40,120 nucleotides of DNA from Gemmatimonadales bacterium. GTDB lineage: Bacteria; Gemmatimonadota; Gemmatimonadetes; Gemmatimonadales; GWC2-71-9. The stretch's first letter is position 1; every line of letters starts with the position of its first letter. Made by a program: the position numbers and the translations under genes. Under the pieces are notes generated by a model. The model was not told the origin of the DNA. It saw only the letters and a list, made by a program, of their open reading frames with translations, and searched no databases. The DNA is taken from assembly GCA_019637315.1 (NCBI GenBank), contig JAHBVU010000013.1, forward strand, positions 1 through 40,120, written 5' to 3'. Below, one piece after another: positions 16,678 through 25,942 of the stretch.

Positions 16678-18069
16678 ATGCGCTACCTCCGCGCTCGCTG
16701 GTTGCAGATCCTGGTCGCCGTCGTTGCCTTGTCCGCAGCGGCCGCCTGGGCCATGGGCGGCGGTAAAGGTGATGCCACGGCGCCGGTCATCGCGCGGGTC
16801 AGCAAGGGACCCTTTGTGGTCGCCGTAACCACCTCCGGCGAACTCCGGGCCCTCAAAGCCGTCAACATCACGGTGCCGCCGAACGCCCAGCAGGCCGAGG
16901 CCTTCCAGATGCGGATCCAGACCATTGTGCCCGAGGGTACGGTCGTGAAAGAGGGCGACGTGGTGGCCGAGCTGGATCGCTCGACCCTGGCAACCAAGAT
17001 GGCGGAATTCAGCCTGGCGCTGCAGAAGGCCGAGGCGGTGTACGAGCAGGCCATGCTCGATTCGACCCTCAACCTGTCCAAGGCCCGCGAAGAGATCCGC
17101 ACCATGGACCTGGGCCTCGAAGAGAAGAAGCTCGCCAAGGAGCAGGCGGTCTTCGAGGCGCCCTCGGTACGGCGCCAGGCGGAGATCGACTACGAGAAGG
17201 CCGAACGGGCCCTGGCCCAGGCCAAGGTCGACTACAAGACCAAGGTGGAACAGGCCCAGGCCAAGATGCGCGAAGTCGGGGCCGACCGGGAACGCCAGCA
17301 GAACAAGGTCCGCCTGGCCCAGGAGGTCATGGCCGGGTTTACGGTCAGGGCGCCAACCGCGGGCATGGTGATCTACTTCAAGGAATGGAACGGTCGGAAG
17401 CGAACCACCGGGTCGCAGGTATCTGCCTGGGATCAGGTGGTCGCCACCCTGCCCGACCTGAGCCAGATGGAGTCGGTCACCTTCGTCAACGAGATCGACG
17501 TCCGGAAGGTGTCGGTCGGACAGGCGGTTGCCATCTCGCTCGACTCGGACCCGACGAAGCGTCTGACCGGCAAGGTGACGGCCGTGGCCAACGTCGGCGA
17601 ACAGCGCCCCAATACCGACGCCAAGGTCTTCGAGGTCAAGGTGGTCATCGACCAGCCGGATACCACGCTGCGTCCGGGAATGACGACCGGAAACGAGATC
17701 GAGACCTACCGCAGCGACGAGGTGCTCTCGGTGCCGATCGAGGCCCTCTCCAGTGAGGGTGGCGTACCGTTCGTCTTCCGTCAGGACGGCGGCCGCGTCA
17801 CCAAGCAGGAAGTGGAGGCCGGCACCATGAACGACGACGGAGTGGTCATCCTTCGCGGCCTGAACGAAAACGATCGGGTGCTGCTCTCGCCCCCGGCGGA
17901 TCGCGACCGGATGGAGATCAGACGTCTGCCCGGCTCGACTGCCGCTCCTCCCGCGAGCGGTGACACCTCCGCGCCGGTCATTCCCCTCACCGACTCGACC
18001 AAGGTCGCCAAGACTGGTCCGGCTCCGCAGCCCTCGGTCCGGCCCGCCAATACTGCGGCGAGGAACTGA
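16678..18069 (+). CDS. Periplasmic adaptor (membrane fusion) protein, HlyD/MacA type
   Basis: The 463-aa protein has one N-terminal membrane anchor (LQILVAVVALSAAAAWAM, about residues 10-27), then the first half of a barrel-sandwich/lipoyl domain, a long coiled-coil hairpin rich in Ala, Lys and Glu (about 115-225), the second lipoyl half around FTVRAPTAGMVIYF, a beta-barrel domain, and a Pro/Ser/Thr-rich tail. This is the layout of adaptors that join an inner-membrane transporter to TolC. ATG at 16678 has AAAGGA seven bases upstream; a GTG at 16621 would prepend 19 residues before the anchor and is less likely. It is six bases upstream of the permease gene. Confidence 0.85.
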   Translation: MRYLRARWLQILVAVVALSAAAAWAMGGGKGDATAPVIARVSKGPFVVAVTTSGELRALKAVNITVPPNAQQAEAFQMRIQTIVPEGTVVKEGDVVAELDRSTLATKMAEFSLALQKAEAVYEQAMLDSTLNLSKAREEIRTMDLGLEEKKLAKEQAVFEAPSVRRQAEIDYEKAERALAQAKVDYKTKVEQAQAKMREVGADRERQQNKVRLAQEVMAGFTVRAPTAGMVIYFKEWNGRKRTTGSQVSAWDQVVATLPDLSQMESVTFVNEIDVRKVSVGQAVAISLDSDPTKRLTGKVTAVANVGEQRPNTDAKVFEVKVVIDQPDTTLRPGMTTGNEIETYRSDEVLSVPIEALSSEGGVPFVFRQDGGRVTKQEVEAGTMNDDGVVILRGLNENDRVLLSPPADRDRMEIRRLPGSTAAPPASGDTSAPVIPLTDSTKVAKTGPAPQPSVRPANTAARN

Positions 18070-18075
18070 AACGTC

Positions 18076-19464
18076 GTGCGCCTCGACTGGCAGTCCCTTC
18101 GGGGGCGACTGACCGCGCATGTCGGCTTCAGCATGCGGACCGCGCTCGAAGCCGTGCGCCACAACACACTGCGCGCCGCCCTGACCTCGCTCGGCATCCT
18201 CTTTGGGGTGGCCTCGGTGATTGCCATGCTGGCCATCGGCAAAGGGGCCGAGCAGGAAATCCTCCAGCAGATGGTGCTGCTTGGTTCGAACAACGTGGTG
18301 ATCACGCCCTTGATCGAACAGAGGGAGGGCCCCGCCACCGAGCAGGGCAAGGAGGAGCCGAAGCGTTTTTCACCCGGCCTGACCTACGCCGATGCCGAGG
18401 CGCTGACCCGAGTGATTCCCGCCGTCGACGCCATCAGTGCCGAGATCGTGATCAACACCAACATTACGCGCGAGGGACAGCGACGGTCGGGCAAACTGGT
18501 CGGCGTCGATACCGCGTACTTCAGGATTACCAACCTTGCCCTCGGCAGCGGCGCGTGGTTCAGCGCCGAGCAGGTGCGCCAGGGGTTGCCGGTCGCGATC
18601 ATCGGCCAGGGGGTGCGGAGCCGGTTCTTTGCGACGGAGGAGCCGATCGGCCGCCGGATCAAAGTCGGCGAGACCTGGCTGACCGTGGTCGGGGTGCTGA
18701 GCGACCGGCGCGTGGACAACGACATCGCCGCGCGACTCGGCATCCGCGACGCCAACATGGACGTGTACGTCCCGGTCCACACCATGTTGAGCCGGTTTCG
18801 GAACCGTGCCCTGGTGACCCAGCGGGACATCGAGCTGGCCAGTCGCCGGGCCAATCAGCCGCAGAACAACGACACCGGGGAATCGGAGGAGCAGCGCAGC
18901 GAGCGGATCAACCGAAACCAGCTGGACCGGATCATTCTGCGCGTGGCCGACGCCCGCCAGGTGGCTGGCGTGGCCGACATTGCGCAGCGGATGCTGGCTC
19001 GGCGCCACAACGCCGTTATCGATTTCGAGGTCACGGTGCCGGAGCTGCTGCTCAAACAGGAGCAGCGGACCCGCACGATCTTCAACGTCGTTCTGGGCGC
19101 CATTGCGTCGATCTCGCTGATCGTCGGCGGAATCGGCATCATGAACATCATGCTGGCGTCGGTCCTCGAGCGGATCCGGGAGATCGGGGTCCGCCGCGCC
19201 GTGGGCGCCACGCAGCAGGAAATCCTGTTTCAGTTCCTGAGCGAGGCCGTGCTGATCAGCGTGGCTGGTGGCGTGGCCGGGATCCTGGTCGGGGCCGGCC
19301 TCAGTTTCGGCATCGAGCGCCTGGCAGGGATCAAGACCATCGTATCCTATCTCTCGGTCTTCGTGGCGTTCGGCGTGTCGTTCAGCGTCGGCCTTGCTTT
19401 CGGTATTGTGCCCGCCTACCGGGCCGCGCGCCAGGACCCCGTCGTCTGCCTTCGGTACGAGTAA
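18076..19464 (+). CDS. MacB-like ABC transporter permease (no ATPase domain)
   Basis: The 462-aa protein has the MacB/FtsX permease plan: a first membrane helix at about residues 32-56 (TLRAALTSLGILFGVASVIAMLAIGKGAEQ), a large periplasmic MacB_PCD domain, and three C-terminal helices containing GIMNIMLASVLERIREIGVRRAVGA. It ends in DPVVCLRYE, matching the usual DP-x-x-ALR-x-E end. No Walker A, signature or Walker B motif is present, so unlike fused MacB it needs an ATPase encoded elsewhere; none is in the window. The GTG start follows the adaptor gene by six bases. The likely role is export of a lipophilic compound, peptide or lipoprotein-like substrate; direction and substrate are not visible. 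Confidence 0.88.
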   Translation: MRLDWQSLRGRLTAHVGFSMRTALEAVRHNTLRAALTSLGILFGVASVIAMLAIGKGAEQEILQQMVLLGSNNVVITPLIEQREGPATEQGKEEPKRFSPGLTYADAEALTRVIPAVDAISAEIVINTNITREGQRRSGKLVGVDTAYFRITNLALGSGAWFSAEQVRQGLPVAIIGQGVRSRFFATEEPIGRRIKVGETWLTVVGVLSDRRVDNDIAARLGIRDANMDVYVPVHTMLSRFRNRALVTQRDIELASRRANQPQNNDTGESEEQRSERINRNQLDRIILRVADARQVAGVADIAQRMLARRHNAVIDFEVTVPELLLKQEQRTRTIFNVVLGAIASISLIVGGIGIMNIMLASVLERIREIGVRRAVGATQQEILFQFLSEAVLISVAGGVAGILVGAGLSFGIERLAGIKTIVSYLSVFVAFGVSFSVGLAFGIVPAYRAARQDPVVCLRYE

Positions 19465-19469
19465 CTCTT

Positions 19470-20933
19470 ATGCCCATGACACCTCTCGGCCTGGTGGCCG
19501 TCCTGACGGCCGTACTCTGCTCGGCGGCGGCCGGTCCAGCCGCCGCGCAAGACTCGCTCACACTGGAGCGGACCATCGCGATCGCGCAAGACCGGGGCTT
19601 TCCCGCCCGATCCGCCAAAGCGACTCGCGACGCCGCACGCTATCGCGATCGGGCCTTCTACGGCCGCTTGCTCCCCCAGGTCTCGCTCTCGGGCACCCTG
19701 CCCCGGTACAACCGTTCGATCATCCAGGTCATCCAGCCCGATGGCAGCACGCTGTTCCGTCCCCAGGATCTGACCAACTCCGCCCTGACCGCGACAGTCA
19801 CCCAGCGACTGCCGCTGACCGGCGGCGACCTGTTCGTCACCTCGTCGCTATCGCGGCTGGCGGTGAGCGGTCAGCAGACTACCCGAACCTACTCCTCCAC
19901 TCCTTTCTCGATCGGATTGCGCCAGGGTCTCTTCCGTCCGAACACCGACGGCTGGGATCGACGTGAGCAACCGGTGCGAAGCGAGCTGGCCGAGCGGGGC
20001 TATCGCGAGGCCAAGGAAGACATTGCGATCCAGACCACCAGCCTCTTCTTCGATGTCTATGCCGCGAAGATGGCGCTCGACAACGCCGCACGAAACGTCG
20101 GGGTCAACGACACGCTCTACCGACTCAACCAGGGGCGGTTCGAAGTCGGCCGGATCGGCGAGAACGATCTGCTTCAGAGCGAGCTGGCGCTGCTCCGCAG
20201 CCGCAATGCGCTCGACGGCGCCCGACTCGAATACCAGCGCACGCAGGCGGCGCTCCGCACCTCACTCGACCTCGCGCCCGACGCCGCGATCGATCTCGCG
20301 GTACCGACGACGGTCCCGACTGTCACGGTCGACACACTCCTCGCGTCGAGCGAGGCACTCCGGAACCGGGCCGCCGTTACCGATGCCGAACTGCAGGTGA
20401 TTCAGGCGGACCGTCGGGTCAATGAGGCCAGGCTCGCCAACGGAATCGGAGCCACCGTTCAGGCGAGCTATGGCTTCAACGCCACCGCACCCGAGATGAG
20501 CCTGGCCTACTCGAACCTGCTCGAGGCGCGCCAGTTTACGCTCTCGGTCGAGGTACCGCTGATTCGCTGGGGTGCCCAGAAGGGCGAGGTCCAGGCCGCC
20601 CAGGCCGAGCGCCAACGCACGGAGAGCAACACGACGCTGGCACTCCGCCAGACGGCCAACGAGGGCCACTTCGCCGCGCTCGAACTCGCGCAAGCTGCCC
20701 GCGCCCTGACCATCTCGGCCAAAGCCGACACGGTCGCAACCAAGCGTTTCGAGGTGGCGTACAACCGGTACGTGATCGGGCGGATCACGATCGACAATCT
20801 CTACATTGCCCAGGCAGAGAAGGACCAGGCCGTGGCGCAGTTCGTTCAGGCCATGCGTGGGTACTGGCATGCCTACTACCGCCTCCGTCGGCTCACCCTT
20901 TTCGACTTCGTGGCGAACCAGCCCATCCACTAA
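19470..20933 (+). CDS. TolC-family outer-membrane efflux protein
   Basis: The 487-aa protein begins with a signal peptide (PLGLVAVLTAVLCSAAAGPAAAQ) and then has two long-helix repeats typical of outer-membrane efflux proteins, each with Ala/Leu/Arg-rich coiled segments such as NDLLQSELALLRSRNALDGARL (about residues 230-250) and a second copy ending in FEVAYNRYVIGRITIDNL. It should form the outer channel for the adaptor and permease just upstream. ATG at 19470 is chosen, with a second ATG two codons on; a much longer open frame upstream lies over the permease gene in another frame and is not coding. It ends the operon; recG converges from the other side 175 bp away. Confidence 0.87.
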   Translation: MPMTPLGLVAVLTAVLCSAAAGPAAAQDSLTLERTIAIAQDRGFPARSAKATRDAARYRDRAFYGRLLPQVSLSGTLPRYNRSIIQVIQPDGSTLFRPQDLTNSALTATVTQRLPLTGGDLFVTSSLSRLAVSGQQTTRTYSSTPFSIGLRQGLFRPNTDGWDRREQPVRSELAERGYREAKEDIAIQTTSLFFDVYAAKMALDNAARNVGVNDTLYRLNQGRFEVGRIGENDLLQSELALLRSRNALDGARLEYQRTQAALRTSLDLAPDAAIDLAVPTTVPTVTVDTLLASSEALRNRAAVTDAELQVIQADRRVNEARLANGIGATVQASYGFNATAPEMSLAYSNLLEARQFTLSVEVPLIRWGAQKGEVQAAQAERQRTESNTTLALRQTANEGHFAALELAQAARALTISAKADTVATKRFEVAYNRYVIGRITIDNLYIAQAEKDQAVAQFVQAMRGYWHAYYRLRRLTLFDFVANQPIH

Positions 20934-21108
20934 CAGCGATTCGACGGTTCGTGCGTTGCGCGTCACCTTTGCTGCAGGTTTCAGCGCCTGCGCCTTCCGC
21001 CCTTGGCGGCAACCGCCGCGGCGCTGAATGAGGCGACCTGCACCTGCGTCACCTACGATCTGACCTCGGTCGTGGCCGGCCGACTGACAGCGCTGGATGC
21101 ATACGTCG
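20934..21108. other. Convergent intergenic region between tolC-like gene and recG
   Basis: Two small hairpins are present: GCAGG/CCTGC (20974-20991) and GGCGG/CCGCC with a 3-base loop (21005-21017). Neither is followed by a T-run on either strand, so terminator function is only a possibility. No gene is supported. Confidence 0.3.
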
Positions 21109-23175
21109 TCAACCGACTCGAAACAGCACGTCCGCTTTCGGGTATCGAGCCAATGCGCGTTCCCGCAGCGCGCGGTGCTTCGGCTGCTCGAGCCCTGGAT
21201 CGGCGTCGATGATGGTCTGAGCCAGTTCTCGCGCCTGACCCAACAGGTCGGTGTCCTCCGGAAATCGCGCCACCCGGATCTCCGCGCTACCGGATTGTCG
21301 CTCACCCAGAATGTCACCCTGCCGCCGCTCCTCCAGATCGAGTTCGGCAATCCGAAAACCGTCATCGGTCGCGGCGAACGACTTGAGCCGGTCGGTCGGA
21401 ACCCGCACGATCAGGATGCAGTGGCTCTGCTGCCCACCGCGACCGACTCGGCCCCGCAACTGATGCAGTTGCGCCAGCCCGAAACGCTCGGGATGCTCGA
21501 TCATCATGGTCGTCGCATTCGGCACATCGATGCCGACTTCGATGACGGTGGTGGCCACCAGCACCTGAATTCGGCCCTCGCGAAACGCCCGCATGATTTC
21601 ATCGCGCTGGGGCGCCTTGAGCTGACCGTGGACCAGACCGACCTCGACATCGTCCCAGCGCCCGGCCAGGGAGTCGGCCATGGTCTTCGCAGCCAGCAGA
21701 TCGGCCTTCTCGGTCTCTTCGATGACCGGCAGGACGATGTACGCCTGACGCCCGGCCTGACACTCCGCATGGATGAAGTCGAGTACCTTGTCTCGCTGGC
21801 TGGGTGAACGAAGGGCCGTTCGGATGGAGCCACGCCCCGGAGGGCGCTCTTTGATGACGCTGACGTCGAGGTCACCATATCGCGTCAGCGCCAGCGAGCG
21901 CGGAATCGGCGTGGCGGACAGGAGGAGCACGTCGGGTGCCACACCCTTGGCCATCAAGGCCGCACGCTGCTCCACCCCGAACCGATGCTGCTCGTCGATG
22001 ACCGTGAGGCCAAGCCGCTGGAAGGTGACGGTGTCCTGAACCAACGCATGCGTACCAACTACGATCCGCATTCCCCCAGACGCGAGCTGCTTGCGCACCT
22101 TGTCTTTCTCGCCGGCCGTGAGCCGGCCGACCAGCAGCCCAGGCGCAATCCCCAGCGGGGTGAGCAGCCGGGTCAGCGTCGCGTGGTGCTGCTCAGCCAG
22201 CAACTCGGTCGGCGCCATCAACGCCGCCTGGTAGTCGTTCTCGACCGCCAGCAGCATCGCAAACAGAGCGACCAGTGTCTTGCCCGTGCCGACATCTCCC
22301 ATCAGCAGGCGGTGCATCCGATCGGGAGCGGTCATGTCCGCAGTAATCTCGCGGATGGCCCGGCGCTGATCCTCGGTCAGCGGCCACGGCAGGCTGTCCT
22401 TGAGCCGCGTGGTGAGTTCCCGTTTGACTTCGAACGCCACACCCTGCCTGGTTCGCTTGGCGACGTGGCGGGCTCGGCCAAGCATGAGCTGGAGGTCGAG
22501 CAACTCATCGAGGGCAAGGCGACGACGACCCGACTCCGCCTCGGCGCTTGACGACGGCTGGTGCACCGCACGCAGCGCCTCGGGCAGCGGCGGCAGCGCA
22601 AACCGTCGCCGCAGCTCCTCGGGCAGGATTTCCGCCGAGAGCCCCACCAGCGCGTCAAGATGCCGGGCAATCAGGCCGCGAATGATCTTGTGACTGAGCC
22701 CCTGCGTCGCCGGATATACCGGCAGCACCCGGCCGGCCGAGAGCGGATCGCCCTCGTCTTCCTCTTCTGCCAGAATGATGAACTCACGGGGGGCCAGCTG
22801 GCGGCCATGGTAGAAGCGGACCGGGCCGGCCACGAGCAGGGTTTGCCCGACCTGAATCGTTCGATCCATGAACGCCTGGCCCGGCCAGACACATTCGATG
22901 GCGCCGGTGGCGTCACGCAGCACGGCGTGAAAGATCCGCAGACCGCGCTTGGTCGGCAGGGTGCCCTTGGAAATGACTTTGCCGACTGCCGCCGCATCCG
23001 ACCCGACCTGCAGTCGCGCTATCGGCGTGACCGACGACGCGTCGATGTACCGATGCGGCAAGTGCCAGAGCAGATCGCGCGCCGTGTGGATCTCGAGCCG
23101 AGCCAAGGCCTCGGCGCGCCGCTCACCGATGCCCTTGAGGAACTTGACCTCAGTCTCGAGTGAGAGGGCAGCCAT
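21109..23175 (-). CDS. recG: ATP-dependent DNA helicase RecG
   Basis: The 688-aa protein is a full RecG, the helicase that remodels stalled replication forks and Holliday junctions. An N-terminal wedge (OB) domain covers about residues 1-200, including VKFLKGIGERRAEAL. The helicase core has Walker A GDVGTGKT at about 290, the DEQH box in VIDEQHRFGVEQR near 391, and LLSATPIPRSLAL. The second RecA lobe holds VATTVIEVGIDVPNAT and QLRGRVGRGGQQS, and the C terminus the RecG-type wedge partner. ATG at 23175 is four bases after the ftsY stop; the longer frame to 23334 lies over ftsY and adds Cys/Trp/Ser-rich noise. Confidence 0.95.
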   Translation of the reverse strand: MAALSLETEVKFLKGIGERRAEALARLEIHTARDLLWHLPHRYIDASSVTPIARLQVGSDAAAVGKVISKGTLPTKRGLRIFHAVLRDATGAIECVWPGQAFMDRTIQVGQTLLVAGPVRFYHGRQLAPREFIILAEEEDEGDPLSAGRVLPVYPATQGLSHKIIRGLIARHLDALVGLSAEILPEELRRRFALPPLPEALRAVHQPSSSAEAESGRRRLALDELLDLQLMLGRARHVAKRTRQGVAFEVKRELTTRLKDSLPWPLTEDQRRAIREITADMTAPDRMHRLLMGDVGTGKTLVALFAMLLAVENDYQAALMAPTELLAEQHHATLTRLLTPLGIAPGLLVGRLTAGEKDKVRKQLASGGMRIVVGTHALVQDTVTFQRLGLTVIDEQHRFGVEQRAALMAKGVAPDVLLLSATPIPRSLALTRYGDLDVSVIKERPPGRGSIRTALRSPSQRDKVLDFIHAECQAGRQAYIVLPVIEETEKADLLAAKTMADSLAGRWDDVEVGLVHGQLKAPQRDEIMRAFREGRIQVLVATTVIEVGIDVPNATTMMIEHPERFGLAQLHQLRGRVGRGGQQSHCILIVRVPTDRLKSFAATDDGFRIAELDLEERRQGDILGERQSGSAEIRVARFPEDTDLLGQARELAQTIIDADPGLEQPKHRALRERALARYPKADVLFRVG

Positions 23176-23179
23176 ACGG

Positions 23180-24115
23180 TCAGCTCTCGACGCCGGACTC
23201 CACCAGCTCCCGAGCGAAGTCGCGCGGGTCGAACTCGCGCAGGTCGTCGACCCCTTCGCCCAGGCCGATGAAACGAATCGGCACATCGAGTTCCCGGCGC
23301 AGGGCCACGACCGCTCCGCCTCGCGCCGTGCCATCGAGCTTCGTTACCACGAGCCCGGTTGGCGGAATGGCCTGCGCAAACTGGCGGCCCTGCTGCACCG
23401 CGTTCTGCCCCACCGTACCATCGAGCACCAGGAACACCTCGTGGGGGGCGCCCTCGATCTTGCGGCCGACCACCCTGCCCACCTTCCGAAGCTCGTCCAT
23501 CAGACCTTCCTGGGTGTGGAGGCGCCCGGCCGTATCGACGATCACGAGCGTCGCGTTGCGGGCCTGAGCCGCCTCGACGCCATCGAACGCCACCGCGGCC
23601 GGATCTCCTCCAGGCGCCCCCGACACGCACGGCACCCCGATTCGCTCTGCCCAGGTCTTGAGCTGGTCGATCGCGCCCGCCCGGTAGGTGTCAGCTGCCA
23701 CCAGCAGGACGGTGTCGCCCTCCCGCTTGTACCGCGAGGCAAGCTTGGCCACAGTGGTGGTTTTTCCGGTCCCGTTGACCCCCATGACGATCAGCACGGT
23801 CGGTCCGCTGGCCGATCGGCGCAGCTGCCCAGGCGCGCCCGGACCCGCCAGCATCCCGGCGACCCGATCGACGAGGGCGTCCTTGAGATCGTCTTCAGAT
23901 TTGAGCTTGCCGCGGCGAACCTGGTCGTCGAGTTCATCGATCAGCACGGAGGTCGACGCAATCCCGAAGTCGGCCTCGAGGAGCACCTGCTCCATCGCGT
24001 CGATGTCCGCCGCCTTGAAGCCGCGAACCAGGGCACCCACATCGGTGAGCGCGAGGCGTTTGATCTTGCCCCAGAGAGAGAGCTTTTTGCCTTCAGTAAT
24101 TCGAGAGCTGGCCAT
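23180..24115 (-). CDS. ftsY: Signal recognition particle receptor FtsY
   Basis: A 311-aa SRP GTPase receptor that docks SRP-ribosome complexes at the membrane. The N domain (about residues 10-95) is followed by the G domain with G1 GVNGTGKTTT near residue 112, AADTYRAGAIDQL, DTAGRLHTQEGLMDEL and G4 TKLDGTARGG. The acidic A domain found in enteric FtsY is absent, so membrane binding probably relies on the short N-terminal helix KLSLWGKIKRLAL. It lies 18 bp after the upstream membrane-protein gene and four bases before recG, hence the tail of the division cluster operon. Confidence 0.95.
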   Translation of the reverse strand: MASSRITEGKKLSLWGKIKRLALTDVGALVRGFKAADIDAMEQVLLEADFGIASTSVLIDELDDQVRRGKLKSEDDLKDALVDRVAGMLAGPGAPGQLRRSASGPTVLIVMGVNGTGKTTTVAKLASRYKREGDTVLLVAADTYRAGAIDQLKTWAERIGVPCVSGAPGGDPAAVAFDGVEAAQARNATLVIVDTAGRLHTQEGLMDELRKVGRVVGRKIEGAPHEVFLVLDGTVGQNAVQQGRQFAQAIPPTGLVVTKLDGTARGGAVVALRRELDVPIRFIGLGEGVDDLREFDPRDFARELVESGVES

Positions 24116-24133
24116 CCCGGAATGATAGTCGGG

Positions 24134-25927
24134 TCAGCGTAGTCCCGAGCGCCGTCGCCACCACCACTCGCCGGCCAGCGCGCCGATCAGAATACCGAAG
24201 ATCCAGAGCTTGTCGCGGAGCGGCTCACGTCCGGCCGAGGCCGTGACCGTGGCCTCACGATCGGTCAGGGTGACCGGCCGCGGAGTCCATTCGTCCGAAT
24301 ACACCTCGACGCCCAGCACCCCCCGGCCGCCGCCCTCGAGCCCGTAGTCGTAGCGGCCCGGTGCCAGGAGCAGTTCGGCCCGGCCCGCGCCGTCGAAACG
24401 GAGCGTATCGGCTCGAGGCCCCTCGGGCCCGGTCAGATCGATCCGGACCGTCGCTGCCTCGGGTCGGAGCCGCTCGAACAGGATCGGTCGCCCCTGCTGC
24501 ACGATCGCGCGAATCGGGCGGGCCACTCCGGTCGTCGAATCCGACGCACCAAGCAGCCATGAGGTGGTGGCAGCCACCCAGGCCCGATAGGCCTGTTCGC
24601 TCTCGCCACCGCGGAAGGCCCAGCGCCAGAGCCCGGTCACACCGACCTGTACCTGGCGGATGCCGCTCGAGTCGCGCCCGACCACCGCGGCCCGTTCACC
24701 GCCGCGCCGGTTGAGCAGCGCCGAGAGACCAGTCCAATCGCGCGGACCCGGCGCCAGGTTGGCCAGCCCGGTCGCCGGCGGAAAACTGTCGGTGGGCAAG
24801 GCCACAAACGCGCCGGACACGGGTGAAACGCCGCCGGGCGACAGGTACCAGTCGCCTTCGACCACCGGAGTGCCGCTGCCGGTGGCGAGCCAGTCCCAGC
24901 GGGCCCGTGCGCGAACCCGGCCGAAGCGCTCAGGCAGATCACCAAAGCGCACCAGCAGGTCCGCACGGTTGACAGCCTGCTCCACTTCGCCCGCCGAGGT
25001 CGCGGCGACATCGCCCATGCGGACCCAGCGATCACGCTCGACCGCGTAGTAGCCGCGCACCGGCAGGGCCGCGACATCCGTCAGCGCCCGAAAGAAGAAG
25101 CGACTTTCCCACCCCGGCGACGCCGCCACGACCACGATGCCCGGCGTCGGGAGCACAGCAAGCGCGTGGAGCCGCTGGTCGGTACGCGGTTCGGCATCCG
25201 CGGCATCGCGGAGCGACACCGTGAGCAGATGCAGTCCCGCCGGAACCGACGCCGGCAAGGCATACTCGAGGGTGGCGCGACCCGAACCCGCCTCGAGCGG
25301 AACGGCCCGCGAAAACCAGCGCTGCTCACCGGAGGCAACCTCGATGGTGACCTCGCGACGGTCCGGCAGATCGAACCCCGACACTTCGACGTCCAGACGC
25401 AGCGTATCACCCAGCGAGACACGATCTGGGCCGATCACACCGGTCAGTGCCAGATCGGGACGGCGCTCGCGGGGCAGCACCCGAACGCCGGCTTGCGCCA
25501 GCAGCCCGGGCGACAGCTCGGAGGCGTCGTCGATCTCGCCGTCGGTGATCAGCCAAACCGGCCGACCCGCCGCGGTGGCCGCCAGCAGCGCATCACCAAC
25601 CGCCGACCGACCGCCCAACGGCGCCGAATCAGGGCCAAGCGGACCGATCGGGCGGACGTCCCCGAGCGCCGACGCGGTTTCTCTGGCTTCGTCCCAACGG
25701 GCCCCGACCCCGGCCATACTGAGCGACGCGTCGAGCAGCACCAGCGGGCGGATCGATCCCGGCTGGCGCGCACATGATTGATCGATGAGCAGGAGGCCAA
25801 GCAGCGTCCAGGCAACGAAACGAAAGGACGCCGGCATGGTGGCGCGGCGTCCGAGTCGTTCCAGTCCGAGATAGACGCCGAGAGCCAGAACAGCGGCGAT
25901 CAGCGCGATCGCGAGGATCTCGACCAT
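24134..25927 (-). CDS. Membrane protein with VWA-like domain
   Basis: The 597-aa protein has two N-terminal membrane segments (about residues 3-20 and 33-50), a segment PLVLLDASLSMAG (about 61-73) that carries the D-x-S-x-S core of a VWA metal site, VWLITDGEIDD as a second VWA strand, then beta-rich periplasmic domains and a final helix (KLWIFGILIGALAGEWWWRRR) at the C terminus. This layout is like BatA- and glutamine-amidotransferase-like membrane proteins of unknown function found in several phyla. No catalytic residues beyond the metal site are visible. Its place between an M23 endopeptidase and ftsY, in the same operon as ftsZ, hints at an envelope role, which is an inference. Confidence 0.7.
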   Translation of the reverse strand: MVEILAIALIAAVLALGVYLGLERLGRRATMPASFRFVAWTLLGLLLIDQSCARQPGSIRPLVLLDASLSMAGVGARWDEARETASALGDVRPIGPLGPDSAPLGGRSAVGDALLAATAAGRPVWLITDGEIDDASELSPGLLAQAGVRVLPRERRPDLALTGVIGPDRVSLGDTLRLDVEVSGFDLPDRREVTIEVASGEQRWFSRAVPLEAGSGRATLEYALPASVPAGLHLLTVSLRDAADAEPRTDQRLHALAVLPTPGIVVVAASPGWESRFFFRALTDVAALPVRGYYAVERDRWVRMGDVAATSAGEVEQAVNRADLLVRFGDLPERFGRVRARARWDWLATGSGTPVVEGDWYLSPGGVSPVSGAFVALPTDSFPPATGLANLAPGPRDWTGLSALLNRRGGERAAVVGRDSSGIRQVQVGVTGLWRWAFRGGESEQAYRAWVAATTSWLLGASDSTTGVARPIRAIVQQGRPILFERLRPEAATVRIDLTGPEGPRADTLRFDGAGRAELLLAPGRYDYGLEGGGRGVLGVEVYSDEWTPRPVTLTDREATVTASAGREPLRDKLWIFGILIGALAGEWWWRRRSGLR

Positions 25928-25942
25928 CAGAAGGGCAAGGGT

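Noticed and set aside
18555-19469. Long plus-strand frame upstream of the tolC-like start
   Set aside because: It lies over the MacB-like permease in another frame and reads as Arg/Pro/Gly-rich noise; the real protein begins with a signal peptide at 19470.
21003-21212. 69-codon plus-strand frame after the tolC-like gene
   Set aside because: No ribosome binding site or family match, and its second half is antisense to recG.
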